Shown here in pieces: positions 45,049-54,377 of a DNA stretch of 64,000 nucleotides. The translations under genes were made by a program, and so were the position numbers. Origin of the DNA: Marinobacter salsuginis (GTDB lineage Bacteria > Pseudomonadota > Gammaproteobacteria > Pseudomonadales > Oleiphilaceae); the NCBI RefSeq assembly GCF_009617755.1, contig NZ_BGZH01000001.1, positions 1,860,001 through 1,924,000 on the forward strand, given 5' to 3'. The notes under the pieces were generated by a model. That model did no database searches. It was not told the DNA's origin and worked only from the letters and a program-made list of their open reading frames with translations. Each line of letters opens with the position of its first letter. Position 1 is the stretch's first letter.

Positions 45049-45095
45049 TTCAGAGACGGATCCTGCATCCGGACCCAGTGCCGGATGCCTCTGAA
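45049..45095. promoter_or_regulatory. Nested hairpin upstream of the His-rich gene
   Basis: TTCAGAG (45049-45055) pairs with CTCTGAA (45089-45095). Inside, GCATCCGG (45065-45072) pairs perfectly with CCGGATGC (45081-45088), leaving a nine-base bulge on one side. On the minus strand it would sit in the leader of the gene starting at 45030, or at the 3' end of chaC RNA. No T-run follows, so a classic terminator is less likely than a leader or processing structure. Confidence 0.45.
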
Positions 45096-45181
45096 CCCAG
45101 ATTATCGAACCGGGAGAGAATGTCAGTGCCCCGGGGCGGGCTTTGCAGGATCTTTACGAAATGCCCGGTCTGCTTGACGTT

Positions 45182-45766
45182 CTAGTGGCCCTTCGTGTCG
45201 TTTTCGAAGGCAGACTTCAGGTGGGATTCAAGGGCAAACGTGTGGGGACAATCGGCACCGAGGGCGCGGAGCGATTCAGCCAGCCGTAACAGATACTCGG
45301 CATTGGGACCACTGGGCCCCGAGGCAGAGGCTATTTGTCTGGCAATATCGGCGTCCGGCGCATGGCCGAGGAAGGCTTCGTTGTCTTCGGTGGCAATGTA
45401 AACCAGACCCTCGGCATGGCTGCCATCGTCGAAGGTGAGCCTGGTACTCAGGCGCAGATAGCCGTTCTTTTCCCGGACATCCAGGTGTTCGAACACATTG
45501 GGCGACACCCGGAACGCCATACCCTTGCAGACGGCCTCCGGCTTTTCTATGAGGGTTACCACCCTTCCAGGCGCTTCGGGGGTTCCCCGGTGATCGTGTG
45601 ACCCCTGCCAGAACCGCCGCTCCCAACCCCGAATCGACGCCGGGCGCTGCTCAAGAAAAGGAAAATCGACCTTGTAGATCAGGGAACCATAGCCGAACAA
45701 CCAGACCGACTCGACACCGGAAAAATCGTGCCTTTTGCGATTGTGTTCAATGGTATTGGCAGACAT
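45182..45766 (-). CDS. chaC: Gamma-glutamylcyclotransferase, ChaC family
   Basis: A 194-residue ChaC-type enzyme that degrades glutathione to 5-oxoproline and Cys-Gly. The substrate-binding loop VWLFGYGSLIYK, RGWERRFWQGSHDHRGTPEAPGRVV and the catalytic Glu region DVREKNGYLR are all present in the expected order. AGGGTG precedes the ATG at 45766. It is upstream of the His-rich gene and downstream of nothing obvious on the same strand except marC. Confidence 0.88.
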   Translation of the reverse strand: MSANTIEHNRKRHDFSGVESVWLFGYGSLIYKVDFPFLEQRPASIRGWERRFWQGSHDHRGTPEAPGRVVTLIEKPEAVCKGMAFRVSPNVFEHLDVREKNGYLRLSTRLTFDDGSHAEGLVYIATEDNEAFLGHAPDADIARQIASASGPSGPNAEYLLRLAESLRALGADCPHTFALESHLKSAFENDTKGH

Positions 45767-45802
45767 CAGACACCCTGCAGCAAAAACGGACCGCCGAATA
45801 CT

Positions 45803-46426
45803 TTAGGTGGAGGCAATAAAACCGGCAATACCCGTCAGGACAATTTCAGCCGCCATGGCCGAGAGGATCAGACCGCTGATCTTGGACATGATGTTCAGGC
45901 CGGTCTTGCCCAGCACTTTCTCAAGATAGCCTGACAGGTGCAGCAGAACCGCCAGGATTACCAGGCTCGATACCAGCCCCAGCAGCCCGCCGGCTACTTC
46001 GGACACCCGGTTGAGTTCCGCACCGTACACCATAATCGCACCGATGGTGGCCGGACCAATCATCACCGGTATGGCCAGCGGCACAACGGCAATGTCATCC
46101 CGATCCTCATCCGGCAAACCGGTGGCGTGATTCCGGGTACCACTGGTGACCAGACTGATGGCAGTCAGGAACAGCAGACTACCGGCACCGATACGGAAAG
46201 AATTCAGAGTAATGCCGATGGCGCTGAACAGCAGCGGGCCGGCGAAGAACAGAATGACTCCCAGAATGAACGCCGAAATGCAGGCCCGGCGGATAATCGA
46301 CGTCTTCTCGGTTGCCGGCAGGCCGCGGGTAAGCGCCAGGAACATGGTCACCACAAAGAAAGGCGCCAGCAGGAACAGGAAGCGAATGGTGCTGCTGATG
46401 TAGGTGGAGAAAAATGTTTCAATCAT
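45803..46426 (-). CDS. MarC/YhgN-family integral membrane protein
   Basis: A 207-residue inner-membrane protein with six hydrophobic helices. It has the MarC-family duplicated motif (LFLTAISLVTSG and PLAIPVMIGPATIGAIMVYGAE). Function is unknown; despite the name, marC is not needed for multiple antibiotic resistance. ATG 46426 was chosen to open the first helix; in-frame sequence upstream is unlike the family. It lies between chaC and the transglutaminase block on the same strand. Confidence 0.85.
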   Translation of the reverse strand: MIETFFSTYISSTIRFLFLLAPFFVVTMFLALTRGLPATEKTSIIRRACISAFILGVILFFAGPLLFSAIGITLNSFRIGAGSLLFLTAISLVTSGTRNHATGLPDEDRDDIAVVPLAIPVMIGPATIGAIMVYGAELNRVSEVAGGLLGLVSSLVILAVLLHLSGYLEKVLGKTGLNIMSKISGLILSAMAAEIVLTGIAGFIAST

Positions 46427-46541
46427 TCCGTGTTGTCCAGGTGCCGTCGAAAGCCCGCAAGCATAGCTTGCTACGGGGTACTCTGCCGTAAGGAAGTGAA
46501 CGTATGGAGAAGCTGAACCATCAACTACCGGGTGGATCAGG

Positions 46542-47495
46542 TTATGTGGAAAGCTCCTCGAGATAGGTCTCGCCGTCTCCGTACAGGGAGGAGAATTCGG
46601 CCTCGGGCACCACGGTAACAGCAATCTCCGGCTCGTGATCACCGCCGCCGAGCAGCACGCCCCGCATGGGCGTGATATCGGAAAAGTCCCGGCCCCAACC
46701 GAGGGTGATGTGTTCAAGATCCGGTCTCACGGCGTTGGTGGGATCCAGCTCCAGCCAGCCGAAATCCGGCACGAATACAGCGACCCAGGCATGGGTGGCA
46801 TCGGCGCCGACCAGCCGCTCCTTGCCCTCGGGCGGATGTGTCAGGATATACCCGCTCATATAGCGGGCAGCCAGACCGACGGAGCGCAGACAGGCAATCA
46901 TGATGTGTGAGAAATCCTGGCACACTCCGCGACGGGCCTTGAATGCCTGCTCGACCGGGGTGAAGGTTTCCGTGGCCGTTGCATCGAAGCTGAAATCGCG
47001 ATGAATCATCCGCATCAGGGCATCCGCCGCCTCCACCAGGGGCCGGCCCGGAAGAAAGGCCTCTCGTGCGTAGGCGGCATACTGGGAATCAATGGGCACG
47101 TTGGTGGAGACAAACCGGAACGCCGTGGCCTGAAGATGGTCCGGCGGGAACTTCCTGTCTGCACGGTACCGCAGGCTATCGCGCACGGCCTCCCAGGGCA
47201 CCTTGGCAGCCGCAGCCGAGGGCTTCGGCCGGTCGCGCAATTCCACCCAGAACTCGCTGACGATCTCCAGGTACTCGTGGTCACCGGTGAAATGAATCTT
47301 GGTGATCCGGTTGCCGAAGCAGTCGAGAAACGAGCGCCGTGCCGACGGCTCCGGCGAGATCGCCAGGTGGTGCTCAAGGTTTCTTTGCCACGGAAGCGCC
47401 CGTGGCGTCAGCCTCAGCAAATGATGGGACTCCCCCACCACCTGGTCGTACTGGTACAGGGTCTCATGACGCACATGGTAACGGACAAATGTCAT
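46542..47495 (-). CDS. Bacterial transglutaminase-like protein (short form)
   Basis: A 317-residue protein: a beta-rich Bact_transglu_N domain (1-90, YHVRHETLYQYDQVVGESHHLLRL) and a transglutaminase core with Cys192 in RRGVCQDFSH, His235 in ATHAWVAVF and Asp251 in ELDPTN, an intact papain-like triad. Such domains cleave or transfer peptide/isopeptide bonds. It is the last gene of the six-gene minus-strand block, ten bases after the ATP-grasp/alpha-E fusion. GAGGGGG precedes the ATG. It lacks a signal peptide, so action is cytoplasmic. Confidence 0.9.
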   Translation of the reverse strand: MTFVRYHVRHETLYQYDQVVGESHHLLRLTPRALPWQRNLEHHLAISPEPSARRSFLDCFGNRITKIHFTGDHEYLEIVSEFWVELRDRPKPSAAAAKVPWEAVRDSLRYRADRKFPPDHLQATAFRFVSTNVPIDSQYAAYAREAFLPGRPLVEAADALMRMIHRDFSFDATATETFTPVEQAFKARRGVCQDFSHIMIACLRSVGLAARYMSGYILTHPPEGKERLVGADATHAWVAVFVPDFGWLELDPTNAVRPDLEHITLGWGRDFSDITPMRGVLLGGGDHEPEIAVTVVPEAEFSSLYGDGETYLEELST

Positions 47496-47505
47496 GACAG
47501 CCCCC

Positions 47506-50010
47506 TCAATCCGGTTTCACAGGCCGGTCCGAATACCGGGTGTGAATGAAACACTGCCGCTGGATTTCATCCGATACACGATAGGCCTCCGACCGGATGT
47601 CGTACAACAACTCCGCCAGAACCTCGCAGGCTTTGTCCGGTCGTTTGCGCTCAAATGGGTGCAGATCAAGTGCCTGGAGACGCTGAAGTGATTCGTTCAG
47701 GTCCGGGGGGAAGAGTTGGCCGGTTTTCCGGCTCATCTCCGGCAGATCCTTCTGTAGCTGCCGCAGCTGGAACATCACCGAATGGGGGTTGCTCGCGTCG
47801 ATCACCAGGGTATGAATGACGCCCAGCAACTCCGGTGTCCGACGGTATCGGGTCCGATAGGTCACTTCCGAGTTGGCCACTTCCAGCAGCCACTCCAGCA
47901 TCGCCTGACGGCTGAATCTGTCGCTCAACAACGGCACGCAGATCAGGGTACAGAGATTGGCAAGGCGCTCCAGGCGCCGACCGATCACCAGGAAAACCCA
48001 GCTGGCATCCCGTGTGATGTCATCCATGGCGAAACCGGCCAGGGAGATACAGTCCAGCAACACCAGATTCAACGCCCGGATGGACTGGTCCGGGGTGGTT
48101 GGCGCCGGTCTCAGGGGCTTACCCACCCGATTAAGCGTGTGCCAGTTGTCGGAGGACAGCCTATCCCGAACCTGGCTGGCATTGAACAGCAGCGCCTGGA
48201 GAATGGCCGCGATCGAACCAGGGGATGTCACGTCGCTCACCGCCCTGAGCAACACGTCTGGAAGCGGCTCGGGTACCGCGTCTTCTTCAGGTTCCGGGAG
48301 AGTGCCAAACTGCTCGGCCGCCTGCTGGAGCCCGAGCAGGGCTTCCTCGCTGGCCTGGTCGTGCCCCGACAGGCGGTTGAAAGCCGCCCGCAACAACCGG
48401 GCGGTACCTTCCGCCCGCTCCGAGTGCCGGCCCATCCAGAACAGGTTTTCGCCCACCCGCGAGGGCGTGTCCCGCTCTCCGTCCAGCAGGTCGGAAACCT
48501 GCAGACGTTTCTTGATCAGCGATTTGGAGGGTGCCGTATAGCGAGCCTGCACCCAGGTATCCTTTGAAAGTCCACCCCGCTGCATGGAGATGACTTCCAC
48601 ACCCTCATCCATGGCCACCCGGGTCAGCCCACCGGGCATGACCCGCCAGCCCGAAGGCGTGGCTGCCGCGAACAACCGCAAGCCGATGGACCGGGTTGCC
48701 AGCGGCTGGTCCTGATCACCCTTCCAGACCGGCGCCTGCGATAGGTGGACCAGTTCCTGACCGACAAAGGCATGGGGATGGGCATGCATCTTTTTGAGCA
48801 GGGCCTCCCGCTCTGCGCCTTTTACCTGATAGCCGAACACCGGTTCCATGCGCATGCTTGCAAACGCCGGCTTGATCACCAGTTCATCCAGGTGCTCGAT
48901 CACGTAGTCCAGGGCCGGTTTTTCACCACACCACCAGGAGGCTACCGACGGCATGGCCAGAGGCGAGCCCAGCAGCTTCTTCGAAATCTCCGGCAGGAAG
49001 CCAAACAACGCGGCACTTTCAAGAACGCCAGAACCCAGGGCATTTGCCATCAACACCTTGCCGGCCCGCACTGCACCCAGAAGCCCGGGAATGCCCAGTA
49101 CGGAATCGGCGCGAAGTTCCAGCGGATCACAGAAACCGTCGTCCAGCCGGCGATAGATGGCATGCACCCGGCGCAGGCCCTGGAGGGTTTTCAAGTAGAC
49201 GGTGTCATCACGCACGGTCAGATCCTGGCCTTCAACCAGGGGGAACCCCAGATAACGGGCCAGGAATACATGCTCGAAATAGGTTTCGTTGAACCGCCCG
49301 GGGGTCAAAAGCACGCAAAGCGGCGATTCGGTTCCGGCTGGCGACATACCCGCCAGGCTGTTCTGAAAGCCCTGGAAAAACTCAGAAAGGTTGGTCACCG
49401 GCAGGTTGTGGAACGGCGCCGGGAACGCCCGGGAAATCACCAGCCGGTTCTGAAGCGCGTAACCAGCCCCGGAAGGCGCCTGGGTTCTGTCCGCCATCAC
49501 CCACCAGCCGCCGTCCGGCGCGCGCGCCAGATCCACGGCGTACAGGTGCAGGAACCGGCCACCGGCAGGCTTAATGCCCTGGCACGGCCACTGGAAACCG
49601 GCCTGGCCATAGACCAGGGCCGGTGGCATAAGACCTTGTTTTAAAAGCGATTGCTCGCCATAAAGATCGGCCAGAACGCTGTCCAGAAGCTCGGCACGCT
49701 GGGTAACCGCCTTCGAGAGCCACTGCCACTCATCGGCGCCCAGCACCAGCGGCAGCAGATCCACCTCCCAGGGCCGGGTATCGCCGCGGGGGTCTTCATA
49801 GACGTTGTAGGTTACGCCGTCTTCAGCAATGGCATTGGAAACGGCCTGGGCCCGGAGGTTGAGGCCGGCAACCGACTCCAGGTTCAGCTGCTGCAACAAG
49901 GGCCGCCAGTGTGGCTTCGGCCCCGAACCCAGTGAGCCAAGCTCATCAAACCGATCCGGCACCGGGTGGTACTGGCGGAGGATGTCAGTAACTGCTTGCT
50001 GCTTCGCCAC
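47506..50010 (-). CDS. Circularly permuted ATP-grasp / alpha-E fusion protein
   Basis: An 834-residue fusion. Residues 1-500 form a circularly permuted ATP-grasp ligase (formerly DUF404/DUF407): GVTYNVYED, WVMADRTQAPSGAGYALQNR, LTPGRFNETYFEHVFLARYLG, AIYRRLDDGFCDP, ELVIKPAF and the C-terminal TRVAMDEGVEVISMQRGGLSKDTWV. From about 515 an alpha-E helical domain (DUF403) begins, SRVGENLFWMGRHSERAEG. ATP-grasp enzymes ligate carboxylates to amines through acyl phosphates; the alpha-E partner is of unknown role. The start is GTG 50010 with GGAG upstream. Its partner residues differ from the separate ATP-grasp at 54378-55838: ADR versus EDN at the metal-site region. Confidence 0.9.
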   Translation of the reverse strand: MAKQQAVTDILRQYHPVPDRFDELGSLGSGPKPHWRPLLQQLNLESVAGLNLRAQAVSNAIAEDGVTYNVYEDPRGDTRPWEVDLLPLVLGADEWQWLSKAVTQRAELLDSVLADLYGEQSLLKQGLMPPALVYGQAGFQWPCQGIKPAGGRFLHLYAVDLARAPDGGWWVMADRTQAPSGAGYALQNRLVISRAFPAPFHNLPVTNLSEFFQGFQNSLAGMSPAGTESPLCVLLTPGRFNETYFEHVFLARYLGFPLVEGQDLTVRDDTVYLKTLQGLRRVHAIYRRLDDGFCDPLELRADSVLGIPGLLGAVRAGKVLMANALGSGVLESAALFGFLPEISKKLLGSPLAMPSVASWWCGEKPALDYVIEHLDELVIKPAFASMRMEPVFGYQVKGAEREALLKKMHAHPHAFVGQELVHLSQAPVWKGDQDQPLATRSIGLRLFAAATPSGWRVMPGGLTRVAMDEGVEVISMQRGGLSKDTWVQARYTAPSKSLIKKRLQVSDLLDGERDTPSRVGENLFWMGRHSERAEGTARLLRAAFNRLSGHDQASEEALLGLQQAAEQFGTLPEPEEDAVPEPLPDVLLRAVSDVTSPGSIAAILQALLFNASQVRDRLSSDNWHTLNRVGKPLRPAPTTPDQSIRALNLVLLDCISLAGFAMDDITRDASWVFLVIGRRLERLANLCTLICVPLLSDRFSRQAMLEWLLEVANSEVTYRTRYRRTPELLGVIHTLVIDASNPHSVMFQLRQLQKDLPEMSRKTGQLFPPDLNESLQRLQALDLHPFERKRPDKACEVLAELLYDIRSEAYRVSDEIQRQCFIHTRYSDRPVKPD

Positions 50011-50099
50011 CGTGAATTCGGGCTCCGTTAGTCAGTGAGCTGGAAGCATAGCCGCTTTGTACTCTTCGGAGCCAGCATCAAAACACACGTCCATGCATC

Positions 50100-53000
50100 T
50101 TATTTGTGATATCGCAGATCCAGAGTGAACGGGAACTCCCGATGCTCCGGAACTGGCCGCAGGGGTTGTTGCCCCGAGCTGTGTCCCATCCGGAAGAAGC
50201 GCGCCATGCGGCGGCCTTCTGCCTCGAACGAATTCACCGGCAGAGTCTCGAAATTCCGGCCACCGGGATGGGTCACGTGGTATTCACACCCGCCCAGGCT
50301 GCGTTCATTCCAGGTATCTACGATATCAAACACCAGCGGCCCATCCACACCAATGGTCGGGTGCATGCACTGCGACGGCTGCCAGGCCCGGTAACGGACT
50401 CCGGCAACCGATTCTCCCACCATGCCGGTGGGCTGAAGTGGCAGAGGCACCCGATTGCAGGTGATCTGGTAGCGATCCGGCGCAGCACCGCGCACCTTTA
50501 CCTGCAAACGCTCCAGGGAGGAGTCCACATAGCGTGCGGTGCCACCGATCGCACCGTGCTCCCCCGTTACGTGCCAGGGCTCCAGGGCCGAGCGCAGCTC
50601 AAGGGTAATGCCTTTAACCTTGTAGTCGCCGATCCGGGGGAACCGGAACTCGAAATGGGGCGCAAACCACTCGCTCTCGAGCGGGTAACCGCGCGCCTTC
50701 ATATCGTCGATCACATCTTCGAAGTCCTGCCAGACATAGTGGGGCAGCAGGAAACGGTCGTGCAGTTCGGTGCCCCAGCGCACCAGCCCTGGCGGCTTGT
50801 AGGGTTGCTCCCAGAAGCGTGCCACCAGCGCGCGCAACAGCAGCTGCTGGGTCAGGCTCATGCGGGCATGGGGCGGCATCTCGAAGGCACGCAGCTCCAG
50901 CAAACCGTGACGCCCGCCCGGACCGTCCGGGGAATAGAGCTTGTCGATACAGAACTCGGCTCGATGGGTATTGCCCGTGACATCCGTGAGCAGATCCCGG
51001 AGCAAGCGGTCCACCACCCAGGGCGCGACTTTCTTGCCCACCGGACAGAGCCGCTCCATCTCCTTGAAGGCCAGCTCCATTTCGAACACATGGTCGTTAC
51101 GGGCCTCGTCAATCCTGGGGGCCTGGGAGCTGGGGCCGATGAACAGGCCGGAGAACAGGTAGGACAGACTGGGATGGTTATGCCAGTAGCTGATCAGGCT
51201 GCGCAACAGATCCGGGCGCCGCAGGAACGGAGAATCCTCGGCCCTTTGCGAGCCCAGCACAAAATGGTTACCGCCACCGGTGCCGGTATGACGGCCGTCC
51301 ATCATGAACTTCTCGGACGTGAGCCGGCATTCGTAGGCGTATGCATAGAGCGTCTCGGTCTGTTCAACCAGCTCATCCCAGGTCTTGACCGGCTGCACAT
51401 TCACTTCGATCACCCCCGGATCCGGCGTAATCCGGAAATGACTCAACCGTGGGTCGCTGGGTGGCTCATAGCCTTCCAGCAAGACCGGTTGTTTGAGCTC
51501 TGCGGCGGTCTTCTCGATGGCCGAGACCAGCGCAAGATAAGGCTCAAGCTCCGCCAGCGGCGGCATGAAAACGCGAAGGATGCCATCCCGGGGCTCCACA
51601 CAAAGGGCCGTTCGGACAATCTCGGGTGCTGACTTGCCTTTGACAGGTGGCTTCAGCTCCGAAGACGGCTGGCCAGCCTGGCTGTGGCTGTTCCACTGAC
51701 GGATCTGTTCGCTGACAGGCAAGGGCCCGCGAGGGGCAAACGGGTCCTGTTCGTGGATCCAGGGGTAATCCGCTTCTTCCACCCAGGGCTGACTGTCCAG
51801 GGGCAGCCGGTGGCCCATGGGGGAGCCGCCCGGAATCAGGTAGCAACGCTCACTGCGCAGGAACCAGGGTCCGGTCTCCCAGGCCTTCTCCTTTTCGGAA
51901 ACACGCAGTGGCAGCACGTAGCCGACGGGCTTATCCAGACCCCGGCTGAATATCTGCTGAAGCTGCTTCCGCTCAAGGGCATTCTCAAGCTTGGCATCAA
52001 AGGGATCGACGTTGACCGGCAGCCGTCGTTCCCGCCAAAGGTAATAAAAGGCATCCTCGAACCCCGGGAACAGGTGCTTTTCATCGACACCCAGTTCCGT
52101 CGCCAGGGCCGACAAAAACCGGTGAGCATCTTCCGGGCCTGCCTTGCCTTCCGTGCGTTCGTCCGCCAGCCAACGCTCGTCATGCCAGATCGGCTCGCCA
52201 TCCTTGCGCCAGAAACAGTTCAGTGACCAGCGGGGCAGCGGCTCTCCCGGGTACCATTTGCCCTGGCCGAAATGCACCAGCCCACCGGCACCATAGCGGT
52301 CCCGCATCCGGTGATAGAGCTCAATGGCCTTCTTGCGCTTTGTGGGGCCCATGGCCTCGGTGTTCCACTCGGGCTCATCACGGTCGTGATTGGCCACGAA
52401 AGTGGGTTCACCGCCCTGAGTCAGACGCACATCGAGCTCGGTCAGGCGCTGGTCCACCTCATGCCCCAGATCCACGACGCGTTGCCACTGCTCCTCGGTG
52501 TAGGGTTTGGTCACCCGCGGCGCTTCCCAGATGCGCTGGACGCCCATCTGATGCTCGAATTCGACCTCGCAGTCTTCCACCATGCCGGATATGGGCGCGG
52601 CCGAAGACGGATCCGGGCTGCAGGCCAGCGGAATGTGACCTTCCCCGGCAAACAGGCCAGACGTGGGATCCAGTCCCACCCAACCGGCGCCGGGCAGGAA
52701 GACCTCGCACCAGGCGTGCAGGTCAGTGAAGTCTTCCTCCGCGCCCGAGGGGCCATCCAGTGCTTTCAGGTCCGCCTTGAGCTGAATCAGGTAACCGGAG
52801 ACGAACCGCGCCGCCAGCCCAAGGTGCCGAAGCGTCTGGACCAGCAACCAGGTGGAATCCCGACAGGATCCGGAGCCTTTTTTCAGGGTCTCTTCCGGCG
52901 TCTGCACGCCCGGCTCCATCCGGATCAGATAATCAATCCGGTTGGCTAGCCGCTGGTTTACGCCCACCAAGAAATCGACGCTGGGCGTTTCCTTGCGGTC

Positions 53001-53402
53001 TATGGTGGCCATCCATTTACGGAATTCCGGTGTTTCCGGCAATTTCTGCAAGTAAGGCGCCAGCTCCGCCGTCTGCCATTCCTCATAGTCGAAGGGAATG
53101 GTCTCCGCCCGGGGTTCCAGAAAGAAATCGAAAGGGTTGATCACCGCCATCTCGGCAACCAGGTCCACCGTGATTTTCAGCTCGTCGGTCTTTTCCGGAA
53201 ACACCAGCCGGGCCAGATAGTTGGCCTGCGGGTCCTGTTGCCAGTTCAGGAAGTGACCTTCCGGCTCAACCTTCAGTGAGTAACTGAGAATTCGGGTTCG
53301 CGCATGTGGACAGGGGCGCAAACGAACGATCTGCGGCCCCAGGGTGATGGGCCGCTCGTAGCGATAGTGAGTGGTGTGGCTCAGGGCAACGTGAATCGAC
53401 AT
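50100..53402 (-). CDS. Transglutaminase / DUF2126 two-domain protein
   Basis: An 1100-residue protein. The first 290 residues are a transglutaminase module with Bact_transglu_N, then Cys180 in GSGSCRDSTW, His229 in DLHAWCEVF and Asp245 in GLDPTSG, an intact triad. The remaining 800 residues are DUF2126, marked by RLTQGGEPTFV, GQGKWYPGEPLPRWSLNCFWR, FMMDGRHTGTGGGNHFVLG, and NTHRAEFCIDKLYSPDGPGG. The latter resembles glutamine-synthetase-like amidoligase architecture in gene-neighbourhood studies. It probably works with the ATP-grasp enzymes on a peptide or amide product. It follows the alpha-E gene by 35 bases. Confidence 0.92.
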   Translation of the reverse strand: MSIHVALSHTTHYRYERPITLGPQIVRLRPCPHARTRILSYSLKVEPEGHFLNWQQDPQANYLARLVFPEKTDELKITVDLVAEMAVINPFDFFLEPRAETIPFDYEEWQTAELAPYLQKLPETPEFRKWMATIDRKETPSVDFLVGVNQRLANRIDYLIRMEPGVQTPEETLKKGSGSCRDSTWLLVQTLRHLGLAARFVSGYLIQLKADLKALDGPSGAEEDFTDLHAWCEVFLPGAGWVGLDPTSGLFAGEGHIPLACSPDPSSAAPISGMVEDCEVEFEHQMGVQRIWEAPRVTKPYTEEQWQRVVDLGHEVDQRLTELDVRLTQGGEPTFVANHDRDEPEWNTEAMGPTKRKKAIELYHRMRDRYGAGGLVHFGQGKWYPGEPLPRWSLNCFWRKDGEPIWHDERWLADERTEGKAGPEDAHRFLSALATELGVDEKHLFPGFEDAFYYLWRERRLPVNVDPFDAKLENALERKQLQQIFSRGLDKPVGYVLPLRVSEKEKAWETGPWFLRSERCYLIPGGSPMGHRLPLDSQPWVEEADYPWIHEQDPFAPRGPLPVSEQIRQWNSHSQAGQPSSELKPPVKGKSAPEIVRTALCVEPRDGILRVFMPPLAELEPYLALVSAIEKTAAELKQPVLLEGYEPPSDPRLSHFRITPDPGVIEVNVQPVKTWDELVEQTETLYAYAYECRLTSEKFMMDGRHTGTGGGNHFVLGSQRAEDSPFLRRPDLLRSLISYWHNHPSLSYLFSGLFIGPSSQAPRIDEARNDHVFEMELAFKEMERLCPVGKKVAPWVVDRLLRDLLTDVTGNTHRAEFCIDKLYSPDGPGGRHGLLELRAFEMPPHARMSLTQQLLLRALVARFWEQPYKPPGLVRWGTELHDRFLLPHYVWQDFEDVIDDMKARGYPLESEWFAPHFEFRFPRIGDYKVKGITLELRSALEPWHVTGEHGAIGGTARYVDSSLERLQVKVRGAAPDRYQITCNRVPLPLQPTGMVGESVAGVRYRAWQPSQCMHPTIGVDGPLVFDIVDTWNERSLGGCEYHVTHPGGRNFETLPVNSFEAEGRRMARFFRMGHSSGQQPLRPVPEHREFPFTLDLRYHK

Positions 53403-53437
53403 GGAACCTATCTCGCAGGCGAATAGTGTTGGGAGTT

Positions 53438-54376
53438 TCAGGCTGTCTCGTAGACAGGAAACCAGGTCTCTGCAATGTCGTCGTGAAGTTCACCGATCTC
53501 CAGCTGCAGGTTCTCCAGGAACAGGATCACGTCCTCCTTGCGGATCAACGCATCCACGTCGCCTTCACGGGTGTGACGGACCGCCTGCAGCGCCGTGCGC
53601 AGCGGAATCTCGTTCCTGGGCAGGCGACCGAGGGCACCGGCCACTTCGCTGAGACTGTGTAGCACCGAGCGCGGGAAGGGTTCGTTCTGCAACAGGAAGC
53701 GAATCACCAGAGGCCCGCTGACCTTGCGCCGCACGTTGTGGCGGTACATCTGGAAGGCACTCTGGTAGCGCAGAACGCTCGTCCACAATAGCCCGCCGTA
53801 GGTTTCCGTGCCGTCCCAGCCATCGAGGAACTGCAGAGCTCCCACTTCAATCTGACGGGTGGCCATGTCGGCCCGCTCAAGGTTGCGACCCACCCGGATG
53901 AAGTCGTAGCCCTCGTCGTGACTCATACACCCGGCCAGCAAACCATTGAGCATCTGGCAGCGACCGACGATCTCGTTCAGGAACTCGTACCGCGCCCGTT
54001 TCCCCACTCCCTGGTCGATGTGCTCCTGGATGTAGCGGTACAGTTCATTGATGACTTCCCAGGCGTCGGTCGGCACCTGGTCCCGGGTGGTGCGCACATT
54101 CTCCCGGGCAGCCTTGATGCAGGAGGCGATGGAACTCGGGTTGTAACTGTCGGCCATCAGAAACTTCACACAGTTGCGCTCATCGGCCTTCTGGTGGTGC
54201 TGGTCAAACAACGCGCCCATGCCCGTTACCGCCACCAGCCCCTTCCAGGACAGCTGGGTCTCCTTGGGCATATCCAGCGCCAGGGAATTGAAAGCCATGA
54301 TCATCCGGGCGTTGTTCTCGGCCCGTTCAAGGTATCTGGCCATCCAGTACAGTCTTTCCGCTACACGTGACAGCAC
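53438..54376 (-). CDS. Stand-alone alpha-E (DUF403) protein
   Basis: A 312-residue, almost wholly helical alpha-E protein. The N-terminus LSRVAERLYWMARYLERAEN parallels the fused domain's SRVGENLFWMGRHSERAEG, so the block holds two paralogous alpha-E modules. Other marks are SYNPSSIASCIKAARENVR, HDEGYDFIRVGRNLERADM and YQSAFQMYRHNVRRKVSG. The start is GTG 54376, one base after the upstream stop codon region, with GAGGAG seven bases before. It is translationally coupled to the ATP-grasp gene. Function unknown; co-occurrence with ATP-grasp and transglutaminase is strong in bacteria. Confidence 0.9.
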   Translation of the reverse strand: MLSRVAERLYWMARYLERAENNARMIMAFNSLALDMPKETQLSWKGLVAVTGMGALFDQHHQKADERNCVKFLMADSYNPSSIASCIKAARENVRTTRDQVPTDAWEVINELYRYIQEHIDQGVGKRARYEFLNEIVGRCQMLNGLLAGCMSHDEGYDFIRVGRNLERADMATRQIEVGALQFLDGWDGTETYGGLLWTSVLRYQSAFQMYRHNVRRKVSGPLVIRFLLQNEPFPRSVLHSLSEVAGALGRLPRNEIPLRTALQAVRHTREGDVDALIRKEDVILFLENLQLEIGELHDDIAETWFPVYETA

Positions 54377-54377
54377 A

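Noticed and set aside
50106-51632. A 508-codon open frame on the plus strand opposite the transglutaminase-DUF2126 gene
   Set aside because: Its reading is His/Gln/Arg-rich and lacks any domain. The minus strand has intact transglutaminase and DUF2126 signatures, so it is a GC-rich antisense shadow.
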